A stretch of 64,000 bases of DNA from Uranotaenia lowii (Eukaryota; Arthropoda; Insecta; Diptera; Culicidae): NCBI RefSeq assembly GCF_029784155.1, contig NC_073691.1, positions 141,662,433 through 141,726,432 of the forward strand, in the 5' to 3' direction. A program made the position numbers and the translations under genes. Under the pieces are notes generated by a model. It was not told where the DNA came from. It did no database searches and saw only the letters and a program-made list of their open reading frames with translations. The number at the start of each line of letters is the position of its first letter. The first letter of the stretch is position 1. This document shows, piece after piece, positions 14,399 to 24,799 of this stretch.

Positions 14399-15616
14399 AT
14401 GGCGGAACTGGAGTTAAAAGCGAATTCGCTTCGTATACGATTCCAGCGTGGAAGCACGGAACCAACAGAAGCTCAAATATTTGAGTTTCTGAAAGGGAAA
14501 CTTGGCCTCAAACCCGACAATCTGTTGGCCATGTACAAAGATCGCCCAGAGTTATCAGTTATCGTTAAATTTAAAACTGATAGTGATCTGCAGGCAACGT
14601 TGCAGAATCACCCAGGAACGATGGATTTCCATCACGGTACAAGTGGGAAAAGTGCGGTTCAACTGTCTCCAGCATCAGCTGTCGTCCGTTATGTGAGACT
14701 ATTCAACCTTCCCCCGGAGATCGATGACCGGGAGATTTGGACAGCGATGTCAAAATTTGGCAAAGTTCAGCGAGCTGTTCGGGAAAAATATGGTGCCGAC
14801 ACTGGATTTCCTATCTGGACTTCGGTTCGTGGAGTCTACATGGAGTTGGACGAAGGAGTAGAAATCCCCAGCAGCGTGCATATACGAAATATACGCGCTC
14901 GTGTCTTTTACGAAGGATTGATCAACAAATGCTTCAAATATGGCAGCACCGAGCATTTGAAGATCAATTGTCCCAAGATCTCGGTAAATGAGCGGATGGA
15001 CCAAAACCGTCGAGCGGAAGGCAAGCCGGAAGAGCAGGGAGTGGAAAACATTCAAACACAGAAACCATCATACAGCACAATTGCCAGCAACACGTGGTCG
15101 AAACCGTTGAAAGTTCGATCGCCAGCGATGCTCCCGAGTTCGTCTTCATCCGACGTCGCCCAAAACGGACTCACGAGTTTGAACGCTTTATTCCCGGCTG
15201 CAGCGAAACCGAGACGCAGCGCACAACCTTCTTCCTCTCCAACCCAGCGGAATTTGGATTCGACGATGGAAGCTACCGAAGAGGCGTCGCCAGCAATCGG
15301 TGATGCGAATGATGCGATGCCAACGACGTCAACCGACGAAAGCCACCCGAAAGATGTTACCGAGATGGGTATGGATTGCGTAGATGACAACCGGAAGCGA
15401 GGACGGCCGAAGGGGACCAATGAGACGGTGCCGCGTTCGGGCTCAGAAGCCAGCTCGGACTCCGAAAGTCTAGCTTCTGAGGAAATGGATCTTCATCAAA
15501 CATCGATCAGCGCATCTCAAGGTATGATGACCAGGAATAAAAAGAAGGTGCAACGTTTGCGTGACAGTGGAGGTAAGGTAGACGAAGTTAGCAAAGCTAG
15601 TCCGAATGTAGGTTAG
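14399..15616 (+). CDS. LINE ORF1, gag-like nucleic-acid-binding protein
   Basis: A 405-residue open frame upstream of ORF2. The N-terminal half carries an RRM-like region (AVVRYVRLFNLPPEIDDREI) typical of mosquito LINE ORF1 proteins. A single zinc-knuckle-like motif follows: Cys178, Tyr181, His186, Cys191. The second zinc ligand, normally Cys, is Tyr here, a one-base change. The C-terminal part is Ser/Thr/acid-rich with basic patches (GRPKGT, RNKKKVQRL). The protein would coat LINE RNA. The start is the first ATG after the 5' UTR. The frame is intact but the knuckle change may impair RNA binding. Confidence 0.85.
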   Translation: MAELELKANSLRIRFQRGSTEPTEAQIFEFLKGKLGLKPDNLLAMYKDRPELSVIVKFKTDSDLQATLQNHPGTMDFHHGTSGKSAVQLSPASAVVRYVRLFNLPPEIDDREIWTAMSKFGKVQRAVREKYGADTGFPIWTSVRGVYMELDEGVEIPSSVHIRNIRARVFYEGLINKCFKYGSTEHLKINCPKISVNERMDQNRRAEGKPEEQGVENIQTQKPSYSTIASNTWSKPLKVRSPAMLPSSSSSDVAQNGLTSLNALFPAAAKPRRSAQPSSSPTQRNLDSTMEATEEASPAIGDANDAMPTTSTDESHPKDVTEMGMDCVDDNRKRGRPKGTNETVPRSGSEASSDSESLASEEMDLHQTSISASQGMMTRNKKKVQRLRDSGGKVDEVSKASPNVG

Positions 15617-15697
15617 TTTTTTTCCTTTCTGCTTTTTACCAGTAATTGAATTATTATTTTCTTTGTAATTTTCTTTTTACATAATTTTTGTTCAGTC

Positions 15698-18600
15698 ATG
15701 AATTATATTTTGAGAATAGCATCTGTTAATTTGAATAGTTCTAATAGCTTGGTCAACAAATTCCTTCTACGAGATTTTATGTACAATAATGATGTTGACA
15801 TACTGTTTCTACAGGAAGTATGTTACTCTAATTTTTCTTTTATTCCATTCCATTTCATTAATAAATTTAAATGATTCAGGATCGGGAACCGCCATTTTGT
15901 TGAGATCATCGCTGGAGTTTTCTGAACCTTTATTTGAAAAAAGTGGCCGAATATCTTCAATTATTGTTTATAAAACTAATTACGTAAATGTTTACGCACA
16001 CTCGGGAACCAATAGAAAAAAAGAACGAGAAAATTTATTTATTAACGACCTTTCTTTGCACATAGCTAAACCAAACTGTTTCCAAACTGTTATTGGCGGC
16101 GATTTCAACTGTGTTTTGAATCCCATAGATTCAAGCGGGAGCTCTAATAACGTATCGTCAGCATTAAAGAATGTTGTTAATTTACTTAAACTGAAAGATA
16201 TTGCATTAGAATTAAAAAAAAACACCCACACATTTTTCCGAGGAGATACCTCTTCAAGACTGGACAGATTCTATATTTCAAAAAACTTGTCGAATAATGT
16301 GCTGGATTTTTCTACTGTTGCTGTTCCTTTTTCTGACCATTGCGCAATTTTAATGAAACTTAAAGTAAATCAAGACTCTATTATCATTAAAGGCAGAGGA
16401 TATTGGAAAGTTAATAGTTCGATTCTTAAAAATTGCTCGGCAAATGAACGCTTTGTTGAAAACTATCAAACATGGAAGTTGCGTCAATTATATTTTAATG
16501 ATAGAAATAGGTGGTGGCACGAGGTTGCGAAAAATAAATTAAAACAATTTTATAAACGCGAAAGTTGGACGTTGAATAATTCCATAGCTAGTGAAAAAAG
16601 TTATTTTTATGCGAAATTAATGGAGTGGATGCAGAAAAAGAGCCTAAATATTCCAACACTTTTGGACATAGGTGTAATAAAATCAAGGCTACTCGAAATT
16701 GAAACAAATAGGATTAAACACTTTTCGAATAACTTAAATGAAAATAGCGTTCTACAAAATGAGTTAACAAATATATTTCAAGTTGCGGCACATGTTAAAC
16801 GTATTGAAACTTCTGCAAATTTCAAACTTATTGATGATGGTATTTTAATCACTGAAAGTAATGTGTTACTGAACAAAGTTTTTGATTTTTACACAGATTT
16901 ATTTTCATGCAAAGTTAATTCTGCACAAAATGAAGAGAACGACCCGATTAACAACTTAAGTAAAAATTTGAATGACGAAGATAGATCATCTTTAATGAAA
17001 GAAATAACAGATGATGAACTTAAATCCGTATTGAAACGTTGCTCCAAGAAAAAAAGTCCCGGTCCGGATGGTTTGACCTATGAGGTATATATTAATCATT
17101 ATGATCACTTCAAAGATGATTTACTTTTTATTTTTAACGGTTATTTATCTGGATCTATTCGCCCGCCAAAATCATTCACAGATGGTATTATCACATTAAT
17201 TCCTAAGAAAGGTAATAAGTCAAGTTCCTTGAATGATTTTCGACCAATAAGTTTATTAAACTGCGACTACAAGTTGTTTATGAAAATTTTAGCTGAACGT
17301 TTAACGAATATACTTTCCAAAATAATAGGACCCGGACAAGCAGCTTTTGTTAATCCAAATTCTTGCGTTGAAAACTTAAAAGATGTTAGAAGAATTCTCA
17401 CAAAATCAGTAGAAAGTGCTAAATTCAAAGGAGCATTAGTCAGTTTAGATCTGCATAAAGCTTTTGACCGTGTAAATCATGACTATCTATGGAAAATTTT
17501 GGAAAAATTTAGGTTCCCGCCTTCTTTTATCAACTGCTTGAAAAATTTATACGTTAACGCTTGTTTCAAAGTACTCGTAAATGGTTTTCTTACAAGAGAA
17601 ATCAAAATTAACTCTTCAGTTCGACAAGGGTGTCCGATGAGTATGATTCTGTTCATTCTGTATATTGAACCTCTTATTAGGCATCTCGCGAATGAAATCA
17701 ATGGTGTTCTTGTTTACGATAAGTTTATTAATGTAATTGCATACGCTGATGACCAGGTAGTTTTCGTAAGGAATGATAAAGATTTTGATATTTTATTTGA
17801 AATCATAGATTCATATGGCCTTTACGCGCACATTCAGCTAAACAAAGACAAATCCGAATTTATTAGATTGAATAAAGCGTTTTTTGGTCCTCAAAAAATT
17901 CGAGAGGTTGATAGAGTGAAAATTCTGGGTGTAATATTCGAAAAAACGTGGAATTCTTCGATCACAAGTAATTATAATAAACTCATAAGTTCAATAAAAG
18001 GCACTTTGATAAAGCACAATGTTCGGGCTCTAAATCTCTACGAGAGATGTTTTGTTTTAAACGTTTACATTTTGTCAAAGCTATGGTATGTTTCGCAAAT
18101 CTTTCCTCCTCTGAACAGTCATTTAGCGGAATTAAAATCCGCTTCAGGAAAGTTTATTTGGAACGGTTACATTTTTAAACTAAACAGAAATCAACTTTAC
18201 TTAGATTTTGATAAAGGAGGATTGAAACTAACAGATCCAGAGGCTAAAGCTAAAGCATTATTTTTGAAAAACATATTTTACAATCAGGATGTGGACGGTG
18301 GTTTTGCTTTGGAAAACTATCTCATTGAATCAAGATCTAAATCATTTCTATCGCGGAATGCAAGAGAGTGGATAAACGAAGGTGTAGATGTAACGACAAA
18401 TTTTGACTTACCGACAACTAAAGCTCTATATAATTATTTTTTAGATAAAATGCAAATAAAACCCGATATAGAAAATAAATTGTCAGTTGAATGGAAAAAT
18501 GTGTGGGCAAATTTGAATTATAAACTCATTTCTTTCCAAGATCGCTCATTGGTTTATTCTTTTGTAAATGACTTGATACCAAATAAAAGAAAATTAGAAA

Positions 18601-18959
18601 TGTACAATGTTGGTAATTTGAAATCAGTGATTTGTGAAAAATGTGGCTCCATAGATGATAATATGCATCGTTTAAAATCATGTAAAAATGCTAATGCAGT
18701 TTGGAAATGGTGCGAAAGTATAATAAAAAATCGTTTAAAATTAAAAATCAATGACATTGAAAATATCTTACAAAAAATTATTCCAAATAACTGTAAAAAA
18801 CTTAAGGCAGCATTATGGTTGGTAACGAAAGCGATTTCATACAATTTGAGGGTGGCCGATCCTAGTTTGTATGTTTTTAAAAGAGAATTGAGGGAAGTGA
18901 GGTGGAATAACAGAAAGCAATTCAAAGCGGAGTTTGGTGTGTTTTTGAATATTTGTTGA
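15698..18959 (+). pseudogene. LINE ORF2: endonuclease and reverse transcriptase, frameshifted near start
   Basis: The APE endonuclease begins in one frame at 15698 (IASVNLNSSN, then DILFLQEV) and reaches a stop near 15874. The rest continues in another frame from about 15870 (NDSGSGTAILLRSS), so one net single-base indel splits the endonuclease. Downstream, 1056 codons are open if counted from the ATG at 15789, which is probably not the true start. The frame has the endonuclease GGDFN and SDH blocks, then reverse transcriptase blocks SPGPDG, FRPISLLN, LDLHKAFDRVNHD, VRQGCPMS and the catalytic YADD (residues 652-655 of that frame), and a C-terminal finger CEKC-H-C near 18635. ORF2 would nick DNA and prime reverse transcription. 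This copy is probably inactive unless the indel is a sequence error. Confidence 0.85.
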
Positions 18960-19083
18960 CCCAAGTTTTGAGTATGGCAGTTAGATATGAGTTAGGCTAG
19001 TTAGTTGACCATGTAATGTAAAAACACGATTTTTAGCTTTAAATAAAAAAAAAAAAATAAATAAATAAATAAATAAAATCTGT

Positions 19084-20350
19084 CTGAAGGGTCTCAAATT
19101 AATCGTACGCAAACAATCTAAGTTATAAAATATGGTTGCTTTTTCATGATATGTTCTGAATTTATGCTGAAAACTGATAAGAGAGCCCTCTCCCCTGTCC
19201 TTCCCTTCACCCCTTGCTGAATGGAGGTCGTGATGTTTAATAATCCTACCCATTTTTTTCGTTCCCAAAAATCCTCTTATATCAAATATAGATGATAAGT
19301 TTTTAAGCTTTACAACAAAATGAATATGGAGCCCCCTCCTTTCTTCCCCTCTCTACACTGTAAAGCGTAAGGGTCTATAACATTCGTAGAAACATATTTC
19401 GTAGCCAAGTACCTTTCCATGCCATATCTGTTTCCATTTGTTGGCTTCGTTAGCATAAATTGAGAACTTATGCTAACAAAATTCTATTGGGCTCACCTCC
19501 TTCCACATCAACCTACCGCAAGATAGGAATTGTTTTACATAGAAAAAGTTTTTTTCGTACTCAAATACTTTTTGATGCCAAATTTGGTTTCATTTGCTCG
19601 ATTAATTCTCTAGTTATGCAAAAAAAATTGTATGGAAGTCCCCCTTTCCCCCTTTATATCTTTCCGCTTAAATAAGGCAGGGCTTCAATTTATAATAGAA
19701 ACATTTCTCGTATCCAAATACCCTCACATGCCAAATATGGTTCAATTTGTTTGATCCACTCTCCAGTTATACTGAAAATTGTAAGGGAGACCTCTTCTCC
19801 CCCTTTTCATACATCTTTTTGAAGGAGTGAGGAATACCAAATATTCATAGGAGCATTTCTCGTACCCAAATATCGTTCCATGCCAAACTTTATTCCATTT
19901 GCTGTTGTAGTACTTGAGTTATACAGTAAACATTATATGAAACTTCCCACCCTCTTTCCTTTCTTAGATCATTAGAACATATCACGTTCCGAAATATCCG
20001 CCCATGCCAAATTTGGTTCCATTTGCTTGATAAGTTTTTGAGTTATGTAAAAAATTTAAAAGAGGGCTCCTCAGGGGAGGGGTCTGAAATAATCATAGAA
20101 AAATGTTCCGTATCCAAATACCCTCCCATGCCAAGTTTGCTTACATTTGCTTCATTAGTTTATGAGTTGATACCATTTGCTTGATTGGTTCTCGAGTTTT
20201 GCAAAAAATTGTCTTTTGTTTGGGAGGCCCCTCCCCTCCCCCTTCCTGTTAGGGGGGGGGGGGGGTGGTCACAAACTATAATAGGAACCTTCCCCGGCCT
20301 CCAATACCCCCACCTGTTTCACGTGAATCGGTTCAGTAGTTTCCGAGCCT
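19084..20350 (+). repeat. Tandem ~150 bp modules, 3' body of AGCTGACCCGG element
   Basis: Roughly six diverged modules of about 150 bp. Each contains a form of ATAGAAACATTTCTCGTA, then CCAAATACC, then CATGCCAAATTTGGTT, then CATTTGCTTGAT, then a pyrimidine-rich CCTCCCC stretch. They lead to TCGGTTCAGTAGTTTCCGAG and the tetranucleotide tract. No coding potential is evident. Confidence 0.7.
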
Positions 20351-20361
20351 ATAAGGAACAG

Positions 20362-20388
20362 ACGGAAAGACAGACAGACAGACAGACC

Positions 20389-20452
<64 letters not shown>

Positions 20453-20478
20453 GGAAATTCATTTATATATATATATAG
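20362..20478 (+). repeat. (GACA)n microsatellite with TA-rich end
   Basis: About 90 bp of nearly pure GACA units interrupted by one CCAG, followed by CGGAAATTCATT and a short (TA)n. A tetranucleotide of this kind next to a conserved core is reported for microsatellite-generating mini-me elements of Diptera. Membership in that class is an inference. Confidence 0.85.
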
Positions 20479-20671
20479 ACAAGGGAATCCAAATGGTTCA
20501 CCTCCATCTCAAGACGAAACCCTGACGATCTATTAGCGCATAATGCGGGCTGTCCGATTTTACCTGGTGTTTTTTAAATGTAGGTTGAAATAGTATTATG
20601 GTTATGCATTTTGTCATTGTAACTCTAAAAACATACATTTGATGTGCCTATAGTGTTGATAAAAATATGTA

Positions 20672-21627
20672 GAGTATGGTGGGGTAAAAGTACGACCTTA
20701 GTGCTATCCTATTTTTAGAAAATTTTGTAGTTGTTATTCCAAAAAACCGAGAACAGCATTTGATTCCTTAGACTTTAGTCTCTCTTCTAAAAAATTACGA
20801 AGATAATCTATCGACGCATTTGATAGCAGTAGTAAAAATGCCTAACTGCTTTTGAAACGTACTTTTACCCCACCTCTGGGGCAAAAGTTCGAATGATGTG
20901 GGGTAAAAGTACGAGTTCCACAATTCTGCATGAAGGTAAGAGGAATATTATTTTGTATCAATCTTTGCTTACAGCAGCAGCTTCTGTGTTCGCTTCTGAT
21001 ACAAATCCTATACATGGGCGAACAACCTGCGCGAATTTACAGTTTTCTACTTATTGTCCTTATTCAACAGGTTTTCGAAATTGAGTTCTCATCGTATTTG
21101 AGCAATTTTTCGTGCGAACAAGTCTTTCTAGAAACAAAAATATGCGCTGATGTTTCCAGTGCATTTAAAAATAAAGTTGACACTTTCCTTTCAGATTTAT
21201 TTCAGTGGACCCTGTATATCAATCGTACTTTTGCCCCATTTGCAGTTCGTACTTTTACCCCTTCAAGGTTTCTTGTAATTCACAGTTGATTGTGAAAAAT
21301 AGAGACATATAAATTAAATTCTTTCTTCGACATTTGAAAGTGGTTGAAAACAACTAAACAGACACATTAAAACTTTCATCGAATACCAGAATCTTGATTG
21401 CTCAAACAGGTTTGCCGTAATTTTGAATATTACATCATTTTTATAAAAAAGCTACTTTACCTCATTTTACGGAGTATTATCAACTTCTACGAATAAAAAT
21501 TATGTCTGGATGTAGGCAGTCCAAATCTTAATCAATCCACGTTAGAGTTTTGAATTTTACTGTTCTCGGTTTGGGATAATCACAAAACGTACTTTTACCC
21601 GACTCGTACTTTTACCCCACCTTACTC
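20672..21627. mobile_element. MITE-like element with GGGGTAAAAGTACG ends
   Basis: The inverted ends start GAGTATGGTGGGGTAAAAG and GAGTAAGGTGGGGTAAAAG, both flanked by TA. The GGGGTAAAAGTACG motif recurs in both orientations inside (near 20866, 20900, 21227, 21250). There is no transposase frame, so it is non-autonomous. The TA duplication fits a Tc1/mariner-type mobiliser. Confidence 0.75.
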
Positions 21628-22017
21628 TATTTTATACATTTGAACAAATTTCTCAAATAGTCTGAATAATTTAAAAAAAAAATCATTGAAGAAAAATAAA
21701 TAACGCATTTGCAGCCATTTTAAGCTGTAGCTCAGAAGATAAACACTAAAGAAACTTGACGTTCGAGGCAATCTATTATATAAAATTGTTGTGTAACGGT
21801 GTTAGGTGGTGTTAGTACCACTATTCCTCTGAAATGTCACAATCGATTGTAATGAAACTGTTTTTAGAATATTCTGTAGGCATGAGAATCCGTTTTTATC
21901 AAATTAAAAAAAAAAAAAAACAACGTCACATCAATTGTCCGTAAAATCTTCAAAAAAGTGTGTAAAATTTCAAATAATGACATCCAAAAAATACGTTGAA
22001 AATTGACATGAAGCAGT

Positions 22018-23224
22018 AGACTGAGTCGATTTGGGGTCATTTTTGAATTTCTCAAACCCTGGGGTCTTAAAAGCTTCATCTTGGTCCAAAACTCATCCAT
22101 GATTTTTTGCAGAATTTATAAGTAACGTTTACATGAGTAAATTTGAACTTTAAGGTTTGTATGGGAAAATTGAATATTTTCTTCTGTGGACCCGAGCCAT
22201 CTGACAGTTTTTGTGAAAATTCGTAAAAAAAATTTGAAAAGGAGGTTTGTTTATTAAAATGCTTGTATGTTGTAATGTTTGTAAAACAAATGCACATACT
22301 TATACGACAACACTTTTCAGGAGCAGAAGAATCTAGTAAAGGAAAATTCTCCGGAAAACATTCCGAAAGAAAGGCTATTATAAACTATTATAACTATTAT
22401 AACTATTATAAATTTTTACGATATGATATTTTCGAGGAATAAAAATAACGTCAGTTTAACCACTAATCACACTGACATGAGACTTATAGACAAAATTCCT
22501 CTCAGTTCATTTTCGAGCAGCGCCAAAAACCGAAATTTAGTGTCCAGTCAGTGGTCAGTGATGTAACTTTTAAGTTTAAGTCCATCTATTCCAGCTGGAT
22601 TAACAAACAAAATGATTGATTTTTCATTATTTGATACTGAAAACATCTAATTTTCTTTTTTTTTTTCTTTATCCCAAAATTGAGCTGAGTACTTTTGCTA
22701 AAAACGTGTGAATGAGAATTAAATGAGGACCGAAATGTTTGCTTTGCTTCCTCAGCGTGCAGAATTGGAAAATAAGGAATCAAAACAGGAATCGCGAAAT
22801 GTCAAAAACAGTGAGGCCAGGCAGTGCGTGAATCGACCTATGCAATACCTCGCAAGGCACTCTGCAGGGATGTTAATTGAATTTATTCTTTATCATTGCG
22901 AAAAGACATACCTCTAATAAACAGCTAACAACTTTTTTGCCTAATACGAAGTTACGGTCTTCGACAAAGTTGTTCAGAGGAAAATTTTATAAATTGGCAC
23001 AAAAACTGTCAGATGGCTCGGTTCCACAGAAGAAACAAAAATGAAGTTGATTTTTCAGTACAAAATATTCAATTTTCCCATACAAACCTAAAAGTTCAAA
23101 TTTACTCATGTAAACGTTACTTAAAAATTCTGCAAAAAATCATGGTTGAATTTTGGACCAAGACGAAGCTTTCAAGACCCCAGGGTTTGAGAAATTCAAA
23201 AATGACTCCAAATCGACTCAGTCT
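22018..23224. mobile_element. Foldback element with AGACTGAGTCG ends
   Basis: Terminal inverted repeats of roughly 210-230 bp begin AGACTGAGTCGATTTGG and continue through a CCAGGGTTTGAGAAATTC block. They flank about 770 bp of unmatched AT-rich DNA. Flanks ATGAAGCAGT (22008-22017) and ATGAAACAGT (23226-23235) are near-identical, suggesting a 9-10 bp target duplication as in Mutator-like elements. The related uninterrupted sequence at 37.4 kb gives the empty state. No transposase was seen. Confidence 0.75.
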
Positions 23225-23427
23225 AATGAAACAGTGCCATCCATTGCGCCGTTTAAAAGTATAAAATCCAATTTTCAAGTGCCCAGTTTTCGAAAAGGCG
23301 TAAACGTATATGAACTTATTAATAATTAAATTAACGCCGCTTTCAAATAGACAGGTTCAATTTATTTCTAGATAAATGCAATTAGAGTTACTATTGACTG
23401 GAAAGAATGCATTTCCTGTACTTAGTA

Positions 23428-23610
23428 CGGTTTTTACTTATAGACTTTTTTCGGTGAGTGAAAGAACTTTTTTTTTAAATTTATGTAACTTTTCGGGTTA
23501 CTTTTCTTCACTTGTCATCAGATGCTCCAAAGTAAGACGTAACGTTACGAAAATTTAAAAATAAAAAATAGTTGTCTTACTCAATGAAAAAAGTCAATAG
23601 GTAAAAACCG
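23428..23610. mobile_element. 183 bp MITE, TA-flanked
   Basis: Ends CGGTTTTTACTTATAGACTT and the inverse of CGGTTTTTACCTATTGACTT form a terminal inverted repeat of about 25 bp, with TA on both sides (23426-23427, 23611-23612). It is absent from the related repeat copy at 37.6 kb. Confidence 0.8.
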
Positions 23611-23959
23611 TATAAAAAGTACCGATGATAAACTGTTTTTCATTCCTTTATTTTTGCACTACTGAGGCAGTCGAAATTTCTAACAGTTTTATAATAAGCT
23701 TTTACACTTCTTGAACGGTTATCGTCAGAGGACAAAACGTCTATATCCAGTCAATTAGGAACATTCTTGACGATTAGTCTTACCCATCAGAACTGATTCC
23801 AGACATCTTTAAGCGGGTTACTTTCAAGTATCACTTTTGCATCCCATTGTCATGAAGTTAGCACTCCTAACTTGAAGTAAATTGCGATTAACTTTTAAGA
23901 TATTTTTCCATTATTATTACCTAATATGCAACCAAAAGTCCCATATCTACTTAAATGCG

Positions 23960-24780
23960 TGCCTCCAAAGTTTCGCTTAACAAAGGTTCCAAAGCGAATT
24001 GGTACCAAATTTTCTCGAATGCGAACATGAAAGTTACAAAAAGTTCCTCAAATAGTCTTCTAACTATCGACTTGAAGTTCCAAGAAGTTCCTCAAATAGC
24101 CTTTTTTGCGACATGCCAATCGCATCCAATCAGTTTAAAAGTAACAAATTGGATCTCAAATAGCCTTCCATGAACTTAAAGTTTCAAGAAGTTCCTCAAA
24201 TAGCCTTCTATTGACTTAAAGTTCCAAGAAGTGAAGGATGCCGGTTTTCAATAAAAGCAAGACTTGATAATTTTGATATTGGACTTTATTCGTTGACGTC
24301 TGGAAAATATCTGAATAACTCTTTTATACATAATCGTGGCCTCCTGTTTAGCTCTTAAACCTGTAGTCAACTTACATGGCTCCTACAGAAGTTCCTCAAA
24401 TAGCCTTTTTTTATGACATGTCAATCGCATCCAATCAGTATAAAAGTTTTTTTTTGTTTCGATTATAGTCGTTTTAACATCTTTATGACATTCGCGACAT
24501 TAAATCAACGATGAAGTTGGCGGATAAGTCAATGAAAAACTTATCCGGTACAACTGTAATCGATGTTTACTCTTGGGCTCGAACTCACGGACATCGGCCC
24601 AGAAAGCAACTGACTTGCCAACTGAGCTATATCACAAGCCCAGTATAAAAGTTACAAAATGGATCTCAAATAGCCTTCCATGGACTTAAAGTTTCAAGAA
24701 GTTCCTCAAATAGCCTTCTATTGACTTAAGTTCCAAGAAGTTCCTCAAATAGCCTTTTTGAGACATGTCCGCCATTTCAT
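23960..24780. repeat. Local repeat field around GTTCCTCAAATAGCCTT
   Basis: The phrase AAGTTCCTCAAATAGCCTT, or GGATCTCAAATAGCC, recurs at least eight times with variable spacers that also repeat (TTGACTTAAAGTTCCAAG, CGCATCCAATCAGT). A SINE has inserted into one unit. It resembles a degenerate tandem array with no gene. Confidence 0.75.
24449..24642 (-). mobile_element. tRNA-derived SINE with target duplication
   Basis: On the minus strand the element starts GGGCTTGTGATATAGCTCAG. The Pol III A box is TAGCTCAGTTGG and the B box is GAGTTCGAGCCC, followed by a unique body and a poly(A) tail (T-run at 24449). GTATAAAAGTT occurs at both ends (24438-24448 and 24643-24653), an 11 bp target duplication. 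It interrupts a repeat unit whose uninterrupted form is at about 24128. The head is tRNA-like in its promoter boxes, but the body identifies it as a SINE rather than a working tRNA gene. Confidence 0.85.
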
Positions 24781-24799
24781 GAATATGCAATGTGAACTA

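Larger units (their letters stand above)
14258..19076 (+). mobile_element. Near full-length non-LTR retrotransposon (LINE)
   Basis: About 4.8 kb with 5' UTR, gag-like ORF1, endonuclease/reverse transcriptase ORF2, short 3' UTR and an A-rich (AAAT)n tail. AATCTGT occurs at both edges (14251-14257 and 19077-19083) and is a candidate target site duplication. The ORF2 architecture (APE endonuclease, reverse transcriptase, C-terminal CCHC-type zf-RVT finger) resembles the L1/Tx1 group, but clade assignment needs a tree. It sits inside the AGCTGACCCGG element. Confidence 0.85.
21890..23870. repeat. Repeat-family copy split by a foldback element and a MITE
   Basis: Sequence at about 21945-22017 and 23226-23870 matches, in order, a continuous stretch at about 37388-37880. 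Shared landmarks are TCTTCAAAAAAGTGTGTAAA, CAGTGCCATC and ATTGCGCCGTT, AAGTGCCCAGTTTTC, ACATTCTTGACGAT and AGCGGGTTACTTTCA. The 37 kb copy lies in a MITE with hAT-like ends. This copy is interrupted at 22018-23224 and 23428-23610. Confidence 0.75.

Noticed and set aside
15789..15870. ATG at 15789 as the true start of LINE ORF2
   Set aside because: Endonuclease motifs (VNLN, LFLQE) are encoded upstream in another frame; the first ~27 residues of this frame look like frameshifted sequence.
20185..20478. 97-codon frame with Thr-Asp-Arg-Gln repeats
   Set aside because: Product of the GACA microsatellite.
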